Below, one piece after another: positions 27,255-35,159 of a stretch of 64,000 bases of DNA. Numbering within the stretch: position 1 is the stretch's first letter; each line of letters begins with the position of its first letter. The position numbers and the translations under genes were made by a program. Source of the DNA: Pseudomaricurvus alcaniphilus (GTDB taxonomy: Bacteria; Pseudomonadota; Gammaproteobacteria; Pseudomonadales; Cellvibrionaceae); the NCBI RefSeq assembly GCF_011440395.1, contig NZ_JAAOIX010000002.1, forward strand, positions 372,001-436,000, read 5' to 3'. The notes beneath the pieces were generated by a model, which was not told where the DNA came from, ran no database searches, and saw only the letters and a list, made by a program, of their open reading frames with translations.

Positions 27255-27333
27255 ACTGCCTCCTAAATTGATGAAGGGGCAGGATATCGCGCGCAAACCT
27301 AATTGGTTAGGACTCCGCTAAATGAACGGTTAC

Positions 27334-27341
27334 GCCTGCTG
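27334..27341 (+). repeat. 8-bp target-site duplication, right copy
   Basis: GCCTGCTG, identical to 24677-24684, at the junction with the resumed RAYT coding sequence. Confidence 0.95.
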
Positions 27342-28115
27342 AGCTCTTTGTTTGCCATCGACATCTGCAGCTATGCGGTTTTGAGTAATCACTACCATGT
27401 AGTAGTCAAGCTCAGCAGCTCTGAGGACTGGTCGGAACAGGACGTGATAAATCGCTGGCTGACACTGTATAAAGGCCCCCTGCTGATTCAACGTCATCAT
27501 CAAGGCGAAGCTCTGACAACCGCAGAAAGAGATTCCGTTTCGAGCATTATCGAAATCTGGCGCCAGCGTTTGCAGAGTTTGAGCTGGTTCATGAAGCTGT
27601 TAAATGAACCCATCGCAAGGATGGCCAATGCCGAGGACAACTGCACCGGGCACTTTTGGGAATCCCGCTTTAAATCCCAGGCACTGCTAACTGAAGAGGC
27701 CCTGATTTCCTGCATGGCCTATGTGGATCTTAATCCCATTCGGGCCGGTATGGCCAGAACTCCGGAATCCTCTGATCACACCAGCATCAAGGAGCGCATC
27801 CAACCCGCCTTTAACCTGGCGGAGGCGATCAAGGACCAGAACCTGACCGCCAGTTTTAACCTTCCCATTAAACCACTCCTGTGCTTCGAAGATACGGTTA
27901 AACCTGAACCACAAACAGGAATCCACTTCTCGTTAAGCGACTACCTGCAATTGGTTGAGTGGACCGGTCGAGCGATTCGGGATGATAAAACAGGATTTAT
28001 TCCAAACGGACTACCACCGATTCTTACCCGGCTGAATATTCCCATAGAGCAATGGCTGGTCAACAGCCAGCATTTTGAAAAGATAGTGCACCGACGATTT
28101 CGGAAATCCGCCTGA

Positions 28116-28275
28116 TTTGATTCTTGCAATGCTCTTTTCCTGATTTTCTGTATCTGAAATTCAGGCTTTGGCGTAATAATTTATGTTAATTGCTTTCAGC
28201 TTAATCACCTAACACCCATAACTCCTCAGCCCATCTTGCAAATCAGCTTTTTTTGGGCCATCGTTGTTCGGTGTC
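28116..28275 (+). repeat. 3' flank of RAYT unit 1 with degenerate REP end
   Basis: This stretch follows the RAYT stop and is shared by all four units (TTGCAATGCTCTT, TGAAATTCAG, GGCGTAATAATTTATG, AATCAGCTTTTTT). The expected terminal GGTGCCTGTCC is decayed to GGTGTCCTTG at 28270-28279. Confidence 0.65.
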
Positions 28276-28305
28276 CTTGTTATTTCACTTGTTATTTAAT
28301 ATTTT

Positions 28306-28716
28306 CTATGTTTCATCTGATCCACTCAACTTAACCACATTCAGAGCTATTGACGCTTTCGCTTCATTGTTAAAACTACACACTGCCAAATATGAGCCTG
28401 CCTGTAGCTTTAAGCCCGTTTCGGGAAAAGGGGGGCTCCATATGGTGGTCATGAGCTGTCCAGGCTTAGCGTCTGGAATTATAAGAATGCTTCGCCAAAT
28501 CACCTCAGCCGAAAATGAATTTGAAACGGAACAATCGACGGGCTTGCCCGCATCTCGTTTGGCGTCCCAATATACGTGTAAATTCAGCGCCTCACCCTCC
28601 ACGTAATATGGCCGGGCATTTCCGAACCAATCAGTTATAGCCATCCGATAGGGAGCCCGCACAGTGGCACAAGCAGACACAACTGATATTAGTAATACAA
28701 CCAAGACATTCTTCAA
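28306..28716 (-). CDS. small lipoprotein, function unknown
   Basis: This 136-residue protein has a lipoprotein signal (VLVVLLISVVSACATV, Cys about residue 16). The mature domain appears to be a beta-sandwich of Ig-like character (AEVIWRSILIIPDAKPGQ; LKLQAGSYLAVCSF). No family is recognised. Translation probably starts at TTG 28716 with AGGAAAA upstream. Confidence 0.6.
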   Translation of the reverse strand: MKNVLVVLLISVVSACATVRAPYRMAITDWFGNARPYYVEGEALNLHVYWDAKRDAGKPVDCSVSNSFSAEVIWRSILIIPDAKPGQLMTTIWSPPFPETGLKLQAGSYLAVCSFNNEAKASIALNVVKLSGSDET

Positions 28717-28755
28717 TTTCGCGATTTTCCTATTTTAAAGGTGAGCTGTCGTTCC

Positions 28756-28880
28756 CCACCAAAAGTAGACACTCTACTTATGCAGCCATAGCCGCGATTT
28801 CTTCAAACTTAACGGGACAGAGCCCATCGTTGGCTGAGTGTCGTCTTTTACGATTATAAAATATTTCGACATTATGCTCA
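28756..28880 (-). pseudogene. 3' end of an IS3-family transposase gene and IS terminus
   Basis: The minus-strand frame ends VEIFYNRKRRHSANDGLCPV then KFEEIAAMAA and stop at 28778, matching the C-terminus of IS3-family OrfB integrases (FYNxxRRHS). It is followed by TGTCTACTTTTGGTGGGG, which looks like the IS terminal repeat. Everything upstream is replaced by a REPIN, so only about 35 codons remain. Confidence 0.8.
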
Positions 28881-28958
28881 GGGACAGGCACTCCCACGTC
28901 GCCGTAGTCCATTCTGTAAGTCAGCTTTTCATAGGCTTTTTTCAGTGCCTGTCCTTGG
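28881..28958. repeat. REPIN-like element, second copy
   Basis: GGACAGGCACTCCC (28882-28895) and AGTGCCTGTCC (about 28944-28954) are inverted ends; the interior closely matches the element at 22400-22497 (GTCGCCGTAGTCCATTCTG). It abuts the IS3 remnant. Confidence 0.75.
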
Positions 28959-29177
28959 TATAATCCTTGGTATAATCGAAAGGCATAAAGTGAAACTCGA
29001 GACCTGACTCCGAACCACACGCGAATCCGTCTGCTGGTGAGGCGGTGATACCCAGCAGGCGCCCGATGGCGCCCTGCGTCCACTGGTACTTCCCCCCCAA
29101 TCCGTTGGCAACCGAGAAGCTGCTTGCCGGCGCCAGGCCTGGCTGACGCCATGCAACACGCGTGGTTTTCCGGCCCG

Positions 29178-29810
29178 TCAGGTGAGATCTGTGTAAAACG
29201 TGACTTCGCCAGTCGACAGCTCGTGAATGCCGCCTACCAGCATTATCTCGTTTTTATCAACCATTTCTTTTAGTATCGTGCTGCGTTGCATGATGCTCTT
29301 CATGGTTCGTTTGACGTTCAGCAGGGTGACCTTATCGACAAACTCGCTGTTCTGAGAGGTACGATTTTCTATCACGCTCTTTTCATCATCGACGGCGGGC
29401 CGAATCTTGGACAGCAGGGCCGTTAGATTGCCCATCTCGACGTGATCGCACGCGCCTTTGACCGCGCCACAACCGCTGTGGCCCAATACAGCAATAATCT
29501 TTGAACCGGCCACTTTGCAGGCAAATTCCATACTGCCCAGGATGTCTTCGTTGATGATATTGCCAGCAATACGGACGCTGAAGATGTCGCCAAGGCCCTG
29601 GTCAAAAATCAACTCGGCCGATGTTCTCGAATCGATGCAGCTCAGCACGATGGCAAACGGGTGCTGTCCATCTGACGTCTCATTGGCCTGCTGCAGCAGG
29701 TTGCGGTTGGCTTTGAGGTTGTTCATAAAGCGTTTGTTGCCGTCCTTCAGCAACTCCAAAGCGCCTTCAGGTGTAATCGAGTTTTGCATTTCTTTGGTTA
29801 AGGTCTTCAT
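29178..29810 (-). CDS. beta-class carbonic anhydrase
   Basis: This 210-residue protein is about the usual size for the class. Zn ligands are visible: Cys and Asp in CIDSRT (about residue 55) and His plus Cys in GHSGCGAVKGA (about residue 112). It catalyses CO2/bicarbonate interconversion, in cytosol or possibly periplasm; no signal peptide is evident. ATG 29810 begins MKTLTKEMQNSI; a longer frame to 29891 has no ribosome site. The gene stands alone among mobile remnants. Confidence 0.92.
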   Translation of the reverse strand: MKTLTKEMQNSITPEGALELLKDGNKRFMNNLKANRNLLQQANETSDGQHPFAIVLSCIDSRTSAELIFDQGLGDIFSVRIAGNIINEDILGSMEFACKVAGSKIIAVLGHSGCGAVKGACDHVEMGNLTALLSKIRPAVDDEKSVIENRTSQNSEFVDKVTLLNVKRTMKSIMQRSTILKEMVDKNEIMLVGGIHELSTGEVTFYTDLT

Positions 29811-30035
29811 ATTATGTCCCGGGTTGTCAAATGCCGTGATTGCAATCCTATGGATTAGTATTAAGTCAACGACGCGGGGTTGTTGCCACACGCTGTCGAA
29901 CTGGTTCTATTATACCCCCGGGCGAGGCGCGGGTGAAATTTGCATTTGCGGGTTGGATAATAACGAGCTTGGGGTCAGGCCTTTCATTTGCCATGTTTCC
30001 GAAGAGCATGAAGCAAAACTTAAAACCAACATGCT

Positions 30036-30051
30036 CGATGACAGGCACGCC
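30036..30051 (+). repeat. REP end left of RAYT unit 2
   Basis: GATGACAGGCACGCCC, one base changed from the usual GGACAGGCACGCC, directly precedes the truncated RAYT sequence. Confidence 0.6.
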
Positions 30052-30058
30052 CCAACCA

Positions 30059-30662
30059 TACTGACACCCGTAGATAGAGATACCGTTTGGAGCATTATCG
30101 AAGTCTGGCGCCAGCGTGTGCAGAGTTTGAGCTGGTTCATGAAGCTGTTAAATGAACCCATCGCAAGGATGGTCAATGCCGAGGACCACTGCACTGGGCA
30201 CTTTTGGGAATCCCGCTTTAAATCCCAGGCGCTACTCACAGAAGAGGCCCTGATTTCCTGCATGGCCTATGTGGATCTAAATCCCATTCGGGCCGGTATG
30301 GCCAGAACTCCGGAATCCTCCGATCACACCAGCGTCAAGGAGCGCATCCAACCCGCCTTTAAGCTGGCGGAGGCAATCAAGGATCAGAACCTGACCGCCA
30401 AATTTAACCTTCCCATTAAACCACTCTTGGGCTTCGAAGATACGGTTAAATCTGAAACCCAAACAGGAACTCCCTTATCGTTAAGCGACTATCTGCAACT
30501 GGTAGACTGGACCGGTCGAGCGATTCGGGATGGAAAACAGGCTTTATTCCAAACAGACTGCCACCGATTCTTACCCGGCTGAATATTCCCAGAGAGCAAT
30601 GGCTGGTCAACAGTCAGCATTTTGAAAAGATCGTGCACCGACGATTTCGGAAATCCGCCTGA
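30059..30662 (+). pseudogene. RAYT transposase remnant, 5'-deleted and frameshifted
   Basis: From 30059 the sequence is over 90% identical by eye to the intact RAYTs, starting near residue 112-117 (DRDTVWSIIEVWRQR). The N-terminal third, including the HUH motif, is missing. Near 30528 one base is lost (GATGGAAAACAGG against GATGATAAAACAGG), shifting the frame after GRAIRD. The left REP end is retained, so the deletion was internal to a RAYT unit. Confidence 0.9.
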
Positions 30663-30830
30663 TTTGATTCTTGCAATGCTCTTTCCCTGCTTTGCTGTAT
30701 CTGAAATTCAGTATTTGGCGTAATAATTTATGCAAATCGATTTCAGCTTAACTACCCAAAACCTTTTACTCCGTAGTCCATCTTGTAAATCAGTGCTTTA
30801 AGGGCCATCGTTGCTCGATGCCTGTCCTTG
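30663..30830 (+). repeat. 3' flank of RAYT unit 2 with REP end
   Basis: Same conserved 3' segment as the other units, ending in GATGCCTGTCC at about 30817-30827. Confidence 0.7.
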
Positions 30831-31409
30831 TTATTTGTTTTGTTTGTTATTTTTAACATTATTTTTTATATGACTAGATAAGTTACGAGCCATTTTTATG
30901 TATTCTTTTGCGTCGCTTTCACTTAAGTACAACTCAGCAACGTGAGCTGATTTATTACGTAGCTCTCGCAATTTATTAAATATTTTTAACTGTTGACTAT
31001 CTAAAACACCATTGCGGACCAGTGACTCTCCAATTATATGCATATTCCGTAAAGCGTTTGTTGGAGAATCGTCCCATAGTGAAACGGCAGCTTCTATGGC
31101 GGATGCTTCCAGCTCCAACCATGCCTCCATTATCGCTGAACGGGTTGATAAAGACAGTACGTTTTGCATCCGTGCATCCCTTTCAATATCCTCTTCCTTG
31201 ATCATTTCTTTTGTGCTGCTTAGCTGTACTTCTGCCTTTAAATTCATTAAATCACGAGAAAATTCTAGCTCAATCTCCTTATATTTAATCTTTTTCATTA
31301 GTGGAACAAGTTCAACAATAGGCTTTCGCAATATCAGCATCGCAATAACCGCAGAAACGGGCCAGGCAATCGCTTTAACAATTTCTGAAACGAAGGTTAA
31401 CTTGTCCAT
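30831..31409 (-). CDS. membrane-anchored helical protein, function unknown
   Basis: This protein of about 192 residues has one N-terminal hydrophobic helix (IVKAIAWPVSAVIAMLIL), then a charged coiled-coil-like region (KIKYKEIELEFSRDLMNLKA, about 40-75) and a helical C-terminal domain ending in ELRNKSAHVAELYLSESDA. The RNxxAH pattern recalls HEPN-type or abortive-infection-like helical domains, but this is weak. A GGAGG lies just before two ATGs; the second (31409) has the better spacing. Confidence 0.55.
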   Translation of the reverse strand: MDKLTFVSEIVKAIAWPVSAVIAMLILRKPIVELVPLMKKIKYKEIELEFSRDLMNLKAEVQLSSTKEMIKEEDIERDARMQNVLSLSTRSAIMEAWLELEASAIEAAVSLWDDSPTNALRNMHIIGESLVRNGVLDSQQLKIFNKLRELRNKSAHVAELYLSESDAKEYIKMARNLSSHIKNNVKNNKQNK

Positions 31410-31460
31410 CATACCCTCCTGCCAAATCTACCAACATATCAACAAAGCATTTGTTGTTCG

Positions 31461-31470
31461 GTGCCTGTCC
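31461..31470 (-). repeat. isolated REP end
   Basis: GTGCCTGTCC with the usual following TTGTTATTT, without a neighbouring RAYT. It lies between the coiled-coil gene and the lipoprotein gene. Confidence 0.55.
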
Positions 31471-31495
31471 TTGTTATTTGTTATTCGCTTTTTGT

Positions 31496-31978
31496 TCATA
31501 GACTGAGATTTGGTGCACCGACAAGTAAATAACCAAAAATTACTAGAAAGCTTACACTGAGCCCAATCTTTCGAAGGTGATCGCGCTTTTTAAGTGTCTC
31601 TTTCGATCTGGCCCAACCCCTCAGGTTTGCTGCCATGTAAAGAATAACCACTCCCACAAATATAAAAAGATTCTGTATAGATCCAACGCCATTGCTTGCT
31701 ATTGAATATGTGCCGTATAAGATTGACACTATTGCCATGAGCAAGATGAATGGCCAAGTCTTTTCTGAGAAAAGCTCAAGTTTTACGACAAGCCTTTTCA
31801 ATTTTGGGGCTTCCTGAATTCGAGGAGCAATGCTATTCAGAAGGATGATTATTACAAAAACTAGAAATACAATTGACCCAAGACCCCATAGCTCCTCTTC
31901 ATTTGGTGAGCAACCCTGTAAAAGAAAGCATGAGCAAAATAAGAGACCGGTGGCGTATTCGTTTCTATTTTTCTTCAT
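31496..31978 (-). CDS. membrane lipoprotein, function unknown
   Basis: This 160-residue protein starts with a lipoprotein-type signal (LLFCSCFLLQGCSPNEEE) and has three to four more hydrophobic segments (IVFLVFVIIILLNSI, WPFILLMAIVSILYGTYSI, LFIFVGVVILYMAANL, VSFLVIFGYLLVG). It overlaps the previous gene by 14 bp, so the two are co-transcribed. No family is recognised. Confidence 0.55.
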   Translation of the reverse strand: MKKNRNEYATGLLFCSCFLLQGCSPNEEELWGLGSIVFLVFVIIILLNSIAPRIQEAPKLKRLVVKLELFSEKTWPFILLMAIVSILYGTYSIASNGVGSIQNLFIFVGVVILYMAANLRGWARSKETLKKRDHLRKIGLSVSFLVIFGYLLVGAPNLSL

Positions 31979-32198
31979 CTAAGAGATATCTTAATTTTCG
32001 TTTCAATTCTCTGACCCAAGCATATCTGTTTGGCAAAAATGGAATTGCTAGAACAACTATCACCAAGACCAGAACGAACAAAATCGCTGCAGTGCCTTCT
32101 TTTGTGACGAAAAATGTAACTAAACCGCCAAGAACGCCGATGGCGGCGGCAGCACCAATTATCCAAAGTATTCCGATGGGTACAACAGGCAGGGGCAT
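31965..32198 (-). CDS. small membrane protein, function unknown
   Basis: This 77-residue protein has two hydrophobic helices (ILWIIGAAAAIGVLGGLVTF and AAILFVLVLVIVVLAIPFL) and a basic C-terminal tail. ATG 32198 is chosen because GGAGG lies 7 nt upstream. It overlaps the start of the downstream lipoprotein gene by 14 bp. Confidence 0.6.
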   Translation of the reverse strand: MPLPVVPIGILWIIGAAAAIGVLGGLVTFFVTKEGTAAILFVLVLVIVVLAIPFLPNRYAWVRELKRKLRYLLDEEK

Positions 32199-32342
32199 AT
32201 TCAACCTCCATGGGTGATTTCAATTATATAGCAGCTTAGCGTTTATTCGGCTTGCATCATCAGGACGTATAAGCGTCTGTTGATCTGAGTCGCTTGTCGG
32301 TAACTGCATTTATTAAGGGGATTGTTTTGGACAATGCAGGGG

Positions 32343-32488
32343 AACCAGGTTCGTTCACGGTCAAAGTCGTCCTTTTATCATCCTGTATCTGCTCACGCTT
32401 TCCTGTTCCCCCTGTGGCAGTATCGGCTGGTTCATTGTATCTAAGCGCATTTCACGGAAATTGTCCACGGTGGTTTCGCAGCTCGCCT
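32343..32488. repeat. dispersed repeat B, copy 2
   Basis: Colinear with 19730-19875; see that entry. Here it is followed within 50 bp by a REP end. Confidence 0.65.
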
Positions 32489-32527
32489 CGGATTGGAAAG
32501 CCACATGCTCGGGACACACATGCTCAA

Positions 32528-32540
32528 GGACAGGCACGCC
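32528..32540 (+). repeat. REP end left of RAYT unit 3
   Basis: GGACAGGCACGCC, inverted relative to the GGTGCCTGTCC ends that follow the RAYT stop at about 33761-33772. Confidence 0.75.
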
Positions 32541-32672
32541 CCAGCCATACCAACGCATGAATTCTAGCATTTCCCTGCCGCTTTTTGGTTAAGCTCCGCG
32601 AAAAATGGCTTGAAAAACCATCAAGGAGCGTAGTTTTATTAATCCTCTCATTACCGCCCAGAACCAAAGTCT

Positions 32673-33608
32673 ATGACTCGACCAAGAAAGCAGCTTGTAT
32701 CACCTGTGGATACACCTTACTACCACTGCGTGTCCCGCTGTGTAAGGCGAGCATATCTCTGTGGTAGAGATGCGGTCACCGGCCAGTGCTACGAGCACCG
32801 TAGGCAGTGGATTGAAAACCGAATTCGCTTATTGAGCTCCTTGTTTGCCATCGACATCTGCAGCTATGCGGTTTTGAGTAATCACTACCATGTAGTAGTC
32901 AAGCTCGGCAGTTCTGAGGACTGGTCGGAACAGGATGTGATAAATCGCTGGCTGACGCTGTATAAAGGCCCCCTGCTGATTCAACGCCATCACCAAGGCG
33001 AAGCTCTGACACCTGCAGAAAGAGATACCGTTTCGAGCATTATCGAAATCTGGCGCCAGCGTTTGCAGAGTTTGAGTTGGTTCATGAAGTTGTTAAATGA
33101 ACCAATCGCAAGGATGGCCAATGCCGAGGATAACTGCACCGGGCACTTTTGGGAATCCCGCTTTAAATCCCAGGCGCTGCTCACCGAAGAGGCCCTGATT
33201 TCCTGCATGGCCTATGTGGATCTTAATCCCATTCGGGCCGGTATGGCCAGAACTCCGGAATCCTCCGATCACACCAGCATCAAGGAGCGCATCCAACCCG
33301 CCTTTAGCTTGGCGGAGGCAATCAAGGATCAGAACCTGGCCACTGAGCTCAACCTTCCCATTAAACCACTCCTATACTTCGAAGATACGGTTAAACCTGA
33401 AATACAAAAAGGTATTCCTTTCTCGTTAAGCGATTATCTGCAACTGGTCGACTGGACCGGTCGAGCGATTCGGAATGATAAAACAGGCTTTATTCCAAAC
33501 GGACTACCACCGATTCTTACCCGGCTGAATATTCCCATAGAGCAATGGCTGATCAACAGTCAGCATTTTGAAAAGATCGTGCACCGACGATTTCGGAAAT
33601 CCGCCTGA
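32673..33608 (+). CDS. REP-associated tyrosine transposase (RAYT), intact copy
   Basis: This 311-residue Y1/HUH protein has the HUH motif SNHYHVVVKL (His71, His73), a likely catalytic Tyr181 in CMAYVDLNPIRAGM and the conserved N-terminal PYYHCVSRCVRRAYLCG. RAYTs are domesticated IS200/IS605 relatives that act on REP hairpins by single-strand cleavage. Upstream, the 90-bp leader and REP end are shared with the other copies; downstream is the shared 3' flank with an inverted REP end. The gene seems intact. Confidence 0.92.
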   Translation: MTRPRKQLVSPVDTPYYHCVSRCVRRAYLCGRDAVTGQCYEHRRQWIENRIRLLSSLFAIDICSYAVLSNHYHVVVKLGSSEDWSEQDVINRWLTLYKGPLLIQRHHQGEALTPAERDTVSSIIEIWRQRLQSLSWFMKLLNEPIARMANAEDNCTGHFWESRFKSQALLTEEALISCMAYVDLNPIRAGMARTPESSDHTSIKERIQPAFSLAEAIKDQNLATELNLPIKPLLYFEDTVKPEIQKGIPFSLSDYLQLVDWTGRAIRNDKTGFIPNGLPPILTRLNIPIEQWLINSQHFEKIVHRRFRKSA

Positions 33609-33964
33609 TTGGATTCTTGCAATGCTCTTTCCCTGATTTCGTGTATCTGAAATTCAGGATATGGCGTAATAATTTATGTTAATTGCTTTTAGCTTAATCA
33701 CCCAACACCCATAACTCCGCAGTCTATTTTGTAATTCAGCTTTTTAAGGGCCATCGTTGTTCGGTGCCTGTCCTTGTTATTTTAACCCAACACCCATAAC
33801 TCCGCAGTCTATTTTGTAATTCAGCTTTTTAAGGGCCATCGTTGTTCGGTGCCTGTCCTTGTTATTTTACTGCTATTTAATTAGGCTCTGCGAAAAATGG
33901 CTTGAAAAACCATCAAGGAGCGTAGTTTTATTAATCCTCTCATTGCCGCCCAGAACCAAAGTCT
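33609..33964 (+). repeat. RAYT 3' flank, duplicated REP end, and leader of RAYT unit 4
   Basis: Contains the shared RAYT 3' segment, then an 85-bp tandem duplication (33701-33785 and 33786-33870) covering AATCAGC-like DNA and GGTGCCTGTCC, then directly the 90-bp leader of the next RAYT. No other gene is present. Confidence 0.8.
33701..33870. repeat. 85-bp tandem direct duplication including a REP end
   Basis: CCCAACACCCATAACTCCGC starts both units (33701 and 33786), and the two units are nearly identical throughout. It suggests slippage or unequal crossing-over between RAYT units. Confidence 0.9.
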
Positions 33965-34900
33965 ATGACTCGACCAAGAAAGCAGCTTGTATCACCTGTG
34001 GATACACCTTACTACCACTGCGTGTCCCGCTGTGTAAGGCGGGCGTATCTCTGTGGTAGAGATACGGTCACCGGCCAGTGCTTCGAACACCGAAGGCAGT
34101 GGATTGAAAACCGAATTCGCTTATTGAGCTCCTTGTTTGCCATCGACATCTGCAGCTATGCGGTTTTGAGTAATCACTACCATGTAGTCGTCAAGCTCGG
34201 CAGTTCTGAGGACTGGTCGGAACAGGACGTGATGGATCGCTGGCTGACACTGTATAAAGGCCCCCTGCTGATTCAACGTCATCACCAAGGCGAAGCTCTG
34301 ACACCCGCAGAAAGAGATACCGTTTCGAGCGTTATCGAAATCTGGCGCCAGCGTTTGCAGAGTTTGAGCTGGTTCATGAAGCTGTTAAATGAACCCATCG
34401 CAAGGATCGCCAATGCCGAGGACAACTGCACCGGGCACTTTTGGGAATCCCGCTTTAAATCCCAGGCACTGCTCACCGAAGAGGCCCTGATTTCCTGCAT
34501 GGCTTATGTGGATCTTAATCCCATTCGGGCCGGTATGGCCAGAACTCCGGAGTCTTCCGATCACACCAGCGTCAAGGAGCGCATCCAACCCGCCTTTAAC
34601 CTGGCGGAGGCAATCAAGGATCAGAACCTGACCGCCAAATTCAACCTTCCCATTAAACCACTCCTGGGCTTCGAAGATACAGTTAAGCCTGAACCACAAA
34701 CAGAAATCCCCTACTCGTTAAGCGACTATCTGCAACTGGTCGACTGGACCGGTCGAGCGATTCGGGATGATAAAACAGGCTTTATTCCAAACAGACTTCC
34801 ACCGATTCTCGCCCGGCTGAATATTCCCATAGAGCAATGGCTGGTCAATAGTCAGTATTTTGAAAAGATCGTGCACCGACAATTTCGGAAATCCGCCTGA
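33965..34900 (+). CDS. REP-associated tyrosine transposase (RAYT), intact copy
   Basis: This 311-residue protein is nearly identical to the one at 32673 and has the same HUH motif (His71, His73) and YVDLNPIRAGM block. Differences are scattered substitutions (for example FEHRRQ for YEHRRQ), with no frameshift. The gene starts about 95 bp after the duplicated REP end of unit 3, so the two RAYT units are arranged in tandem. Confidence 0.92.
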   Translation: MTRPRKQLVSPVDTPYYHCVSRCVRRAYLCGRDTVTGQCFEHRRQWIENRIRLLSSLFAIDICSYAVLSNHYHVVVKLGSSEDWSEQDVMDRWLTLYKGPLLIQRHHQGEALTPAERDTVSSVIEIWRQRLQSLSWFMKLLNEPIARIANAEDNCTGHFWESRFKSQALLTEEALISCMAYVDLNPIRAGMARTPESSDHTSVKERIQPAFNLAEAIKDQNLTAKFNLPIKPLLGFEDTVKPEPQTEIPYSLSDYLQLVDWTGRAIRDDKTGFIPNRLPPILARLNIPIEQWLVNSQYFEKIVHRQFRKSA

Positions 34901-35101
34901 TTTGATTCTTGCTATGCTCTTTCCCTGATTTGCTGTATCTGAAATTCAGTATTTGGCGTAATAATTTATGCAAATTGATTTCAGCTTAATCATCCAACAC
35001 CCATAACTCCGTAGCCCATCTTGCAAATCAGCCTTTTAAGGGTCGTGGTTGTTCGGTGCCTGTCCTTGTTATTTCCTTGTTATTTAGCGAGAGCAAGACG
35101 G
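34901..35101 (+). repeat. 3' flank of RAYT unit 4 with REP end
   Basis: Shared RAYT 3' segment ending in GGTGCCTGTCC (about 35055-35065). The next base pairs lead straight into the first attC-like site, so the RAYT unit borders the cassette array. Confidence 0.75.
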
Positions 35102-35159
35102 ACATAACGCCAATGTCAGCCGCGCGCCTTTCTGTGTCGGCTGCACAGTTTTGTTAGCT
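35102..35159 (-). other. attC-like integron recombination site A
   Basis: On the minus strand it begins AAGCTAACAAAACTGTG and ends CATTGGCGTTATG, the R''/R' type ends of attC sites, with inner complementary blocks GCAGCCG and CGGCTG. It overlaps the 3' end of the channel-like gene, whose last 15 codons and stop lie inside it. This is typical of integron cassettes. Confidence 0.75.

Larger units (their letters stand above)
24685..27333 (-). mobile_element. complete IS66-family insertion sequence (2649 bp)
   Basis: The ends are terminal inverted repeats: GTAAGCGTTCATTCAGCGG on the left and GTAACCGTTCATTTAGCGG as read inward from the right, differing at two of the first 22 positions. An 8-bp duplication, GCCTGCTG, flanks it. 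The contents, in transcription order on the minus strand, are tnpA, tnpB, tnpC and a small fourth gene, with overlapping or close reading frames as in IS66. All frames are intact, so it may be active. Confidence 0.95.
24523..28115 (+). pseudogene. REP-associated tyrosine transposase (RAYT), split by an IS66 element
   Basis: The 5' part (24523-24684, 54 codons) and 3' part (27342-28115, 257 codons) are two halves of a 311-residue Y1/HUH transposase matching the intact copies at 32673 and 33965. Removing 24685-27333 plus one copy of the 8-bp duplication restores the frame exactly (...IENRIRLL | SSLFAIDIC...). The HUH motif SNHYHVV is in the 3' part. As it stands the gene is disrupted: the 5' half stops at 24706-24708, inside the IS. 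The insertion appears recent because the halves remain otherwise undamaged. Confidence 0.92.
28717..29177. other. 461-bp region of IS and gene remnants
   Basis: Holds an IS3-type transposase tail (28756-28880), a REPIN-like element (28881-28958) and, to the right, a decayed coding stretch (29000-29165, minus strand) whose second frame reads VANGLGGKYQWTQGAIGRL. That frame looks protein-like but could not be assigned. No intact gene is present. Confidence 0.5.
32199..32672. other. 474-bp region: repeat B and RAYT unit 3 leader
   Basis: Holds repeat B copy 2 (32343-32488), a REP end (32528-32540) and the conserved RAYT leader of about 90 bp (32580-32672). No other gene was recognised. Confidence 0.6.

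Noticed and set aside
29458-30582. 374-codon plus-strand frame as one protein
   Set aside because: It joins antisense carbonic-anhydrase DNA to a truncated RAYT; only the RAYT portion is real.
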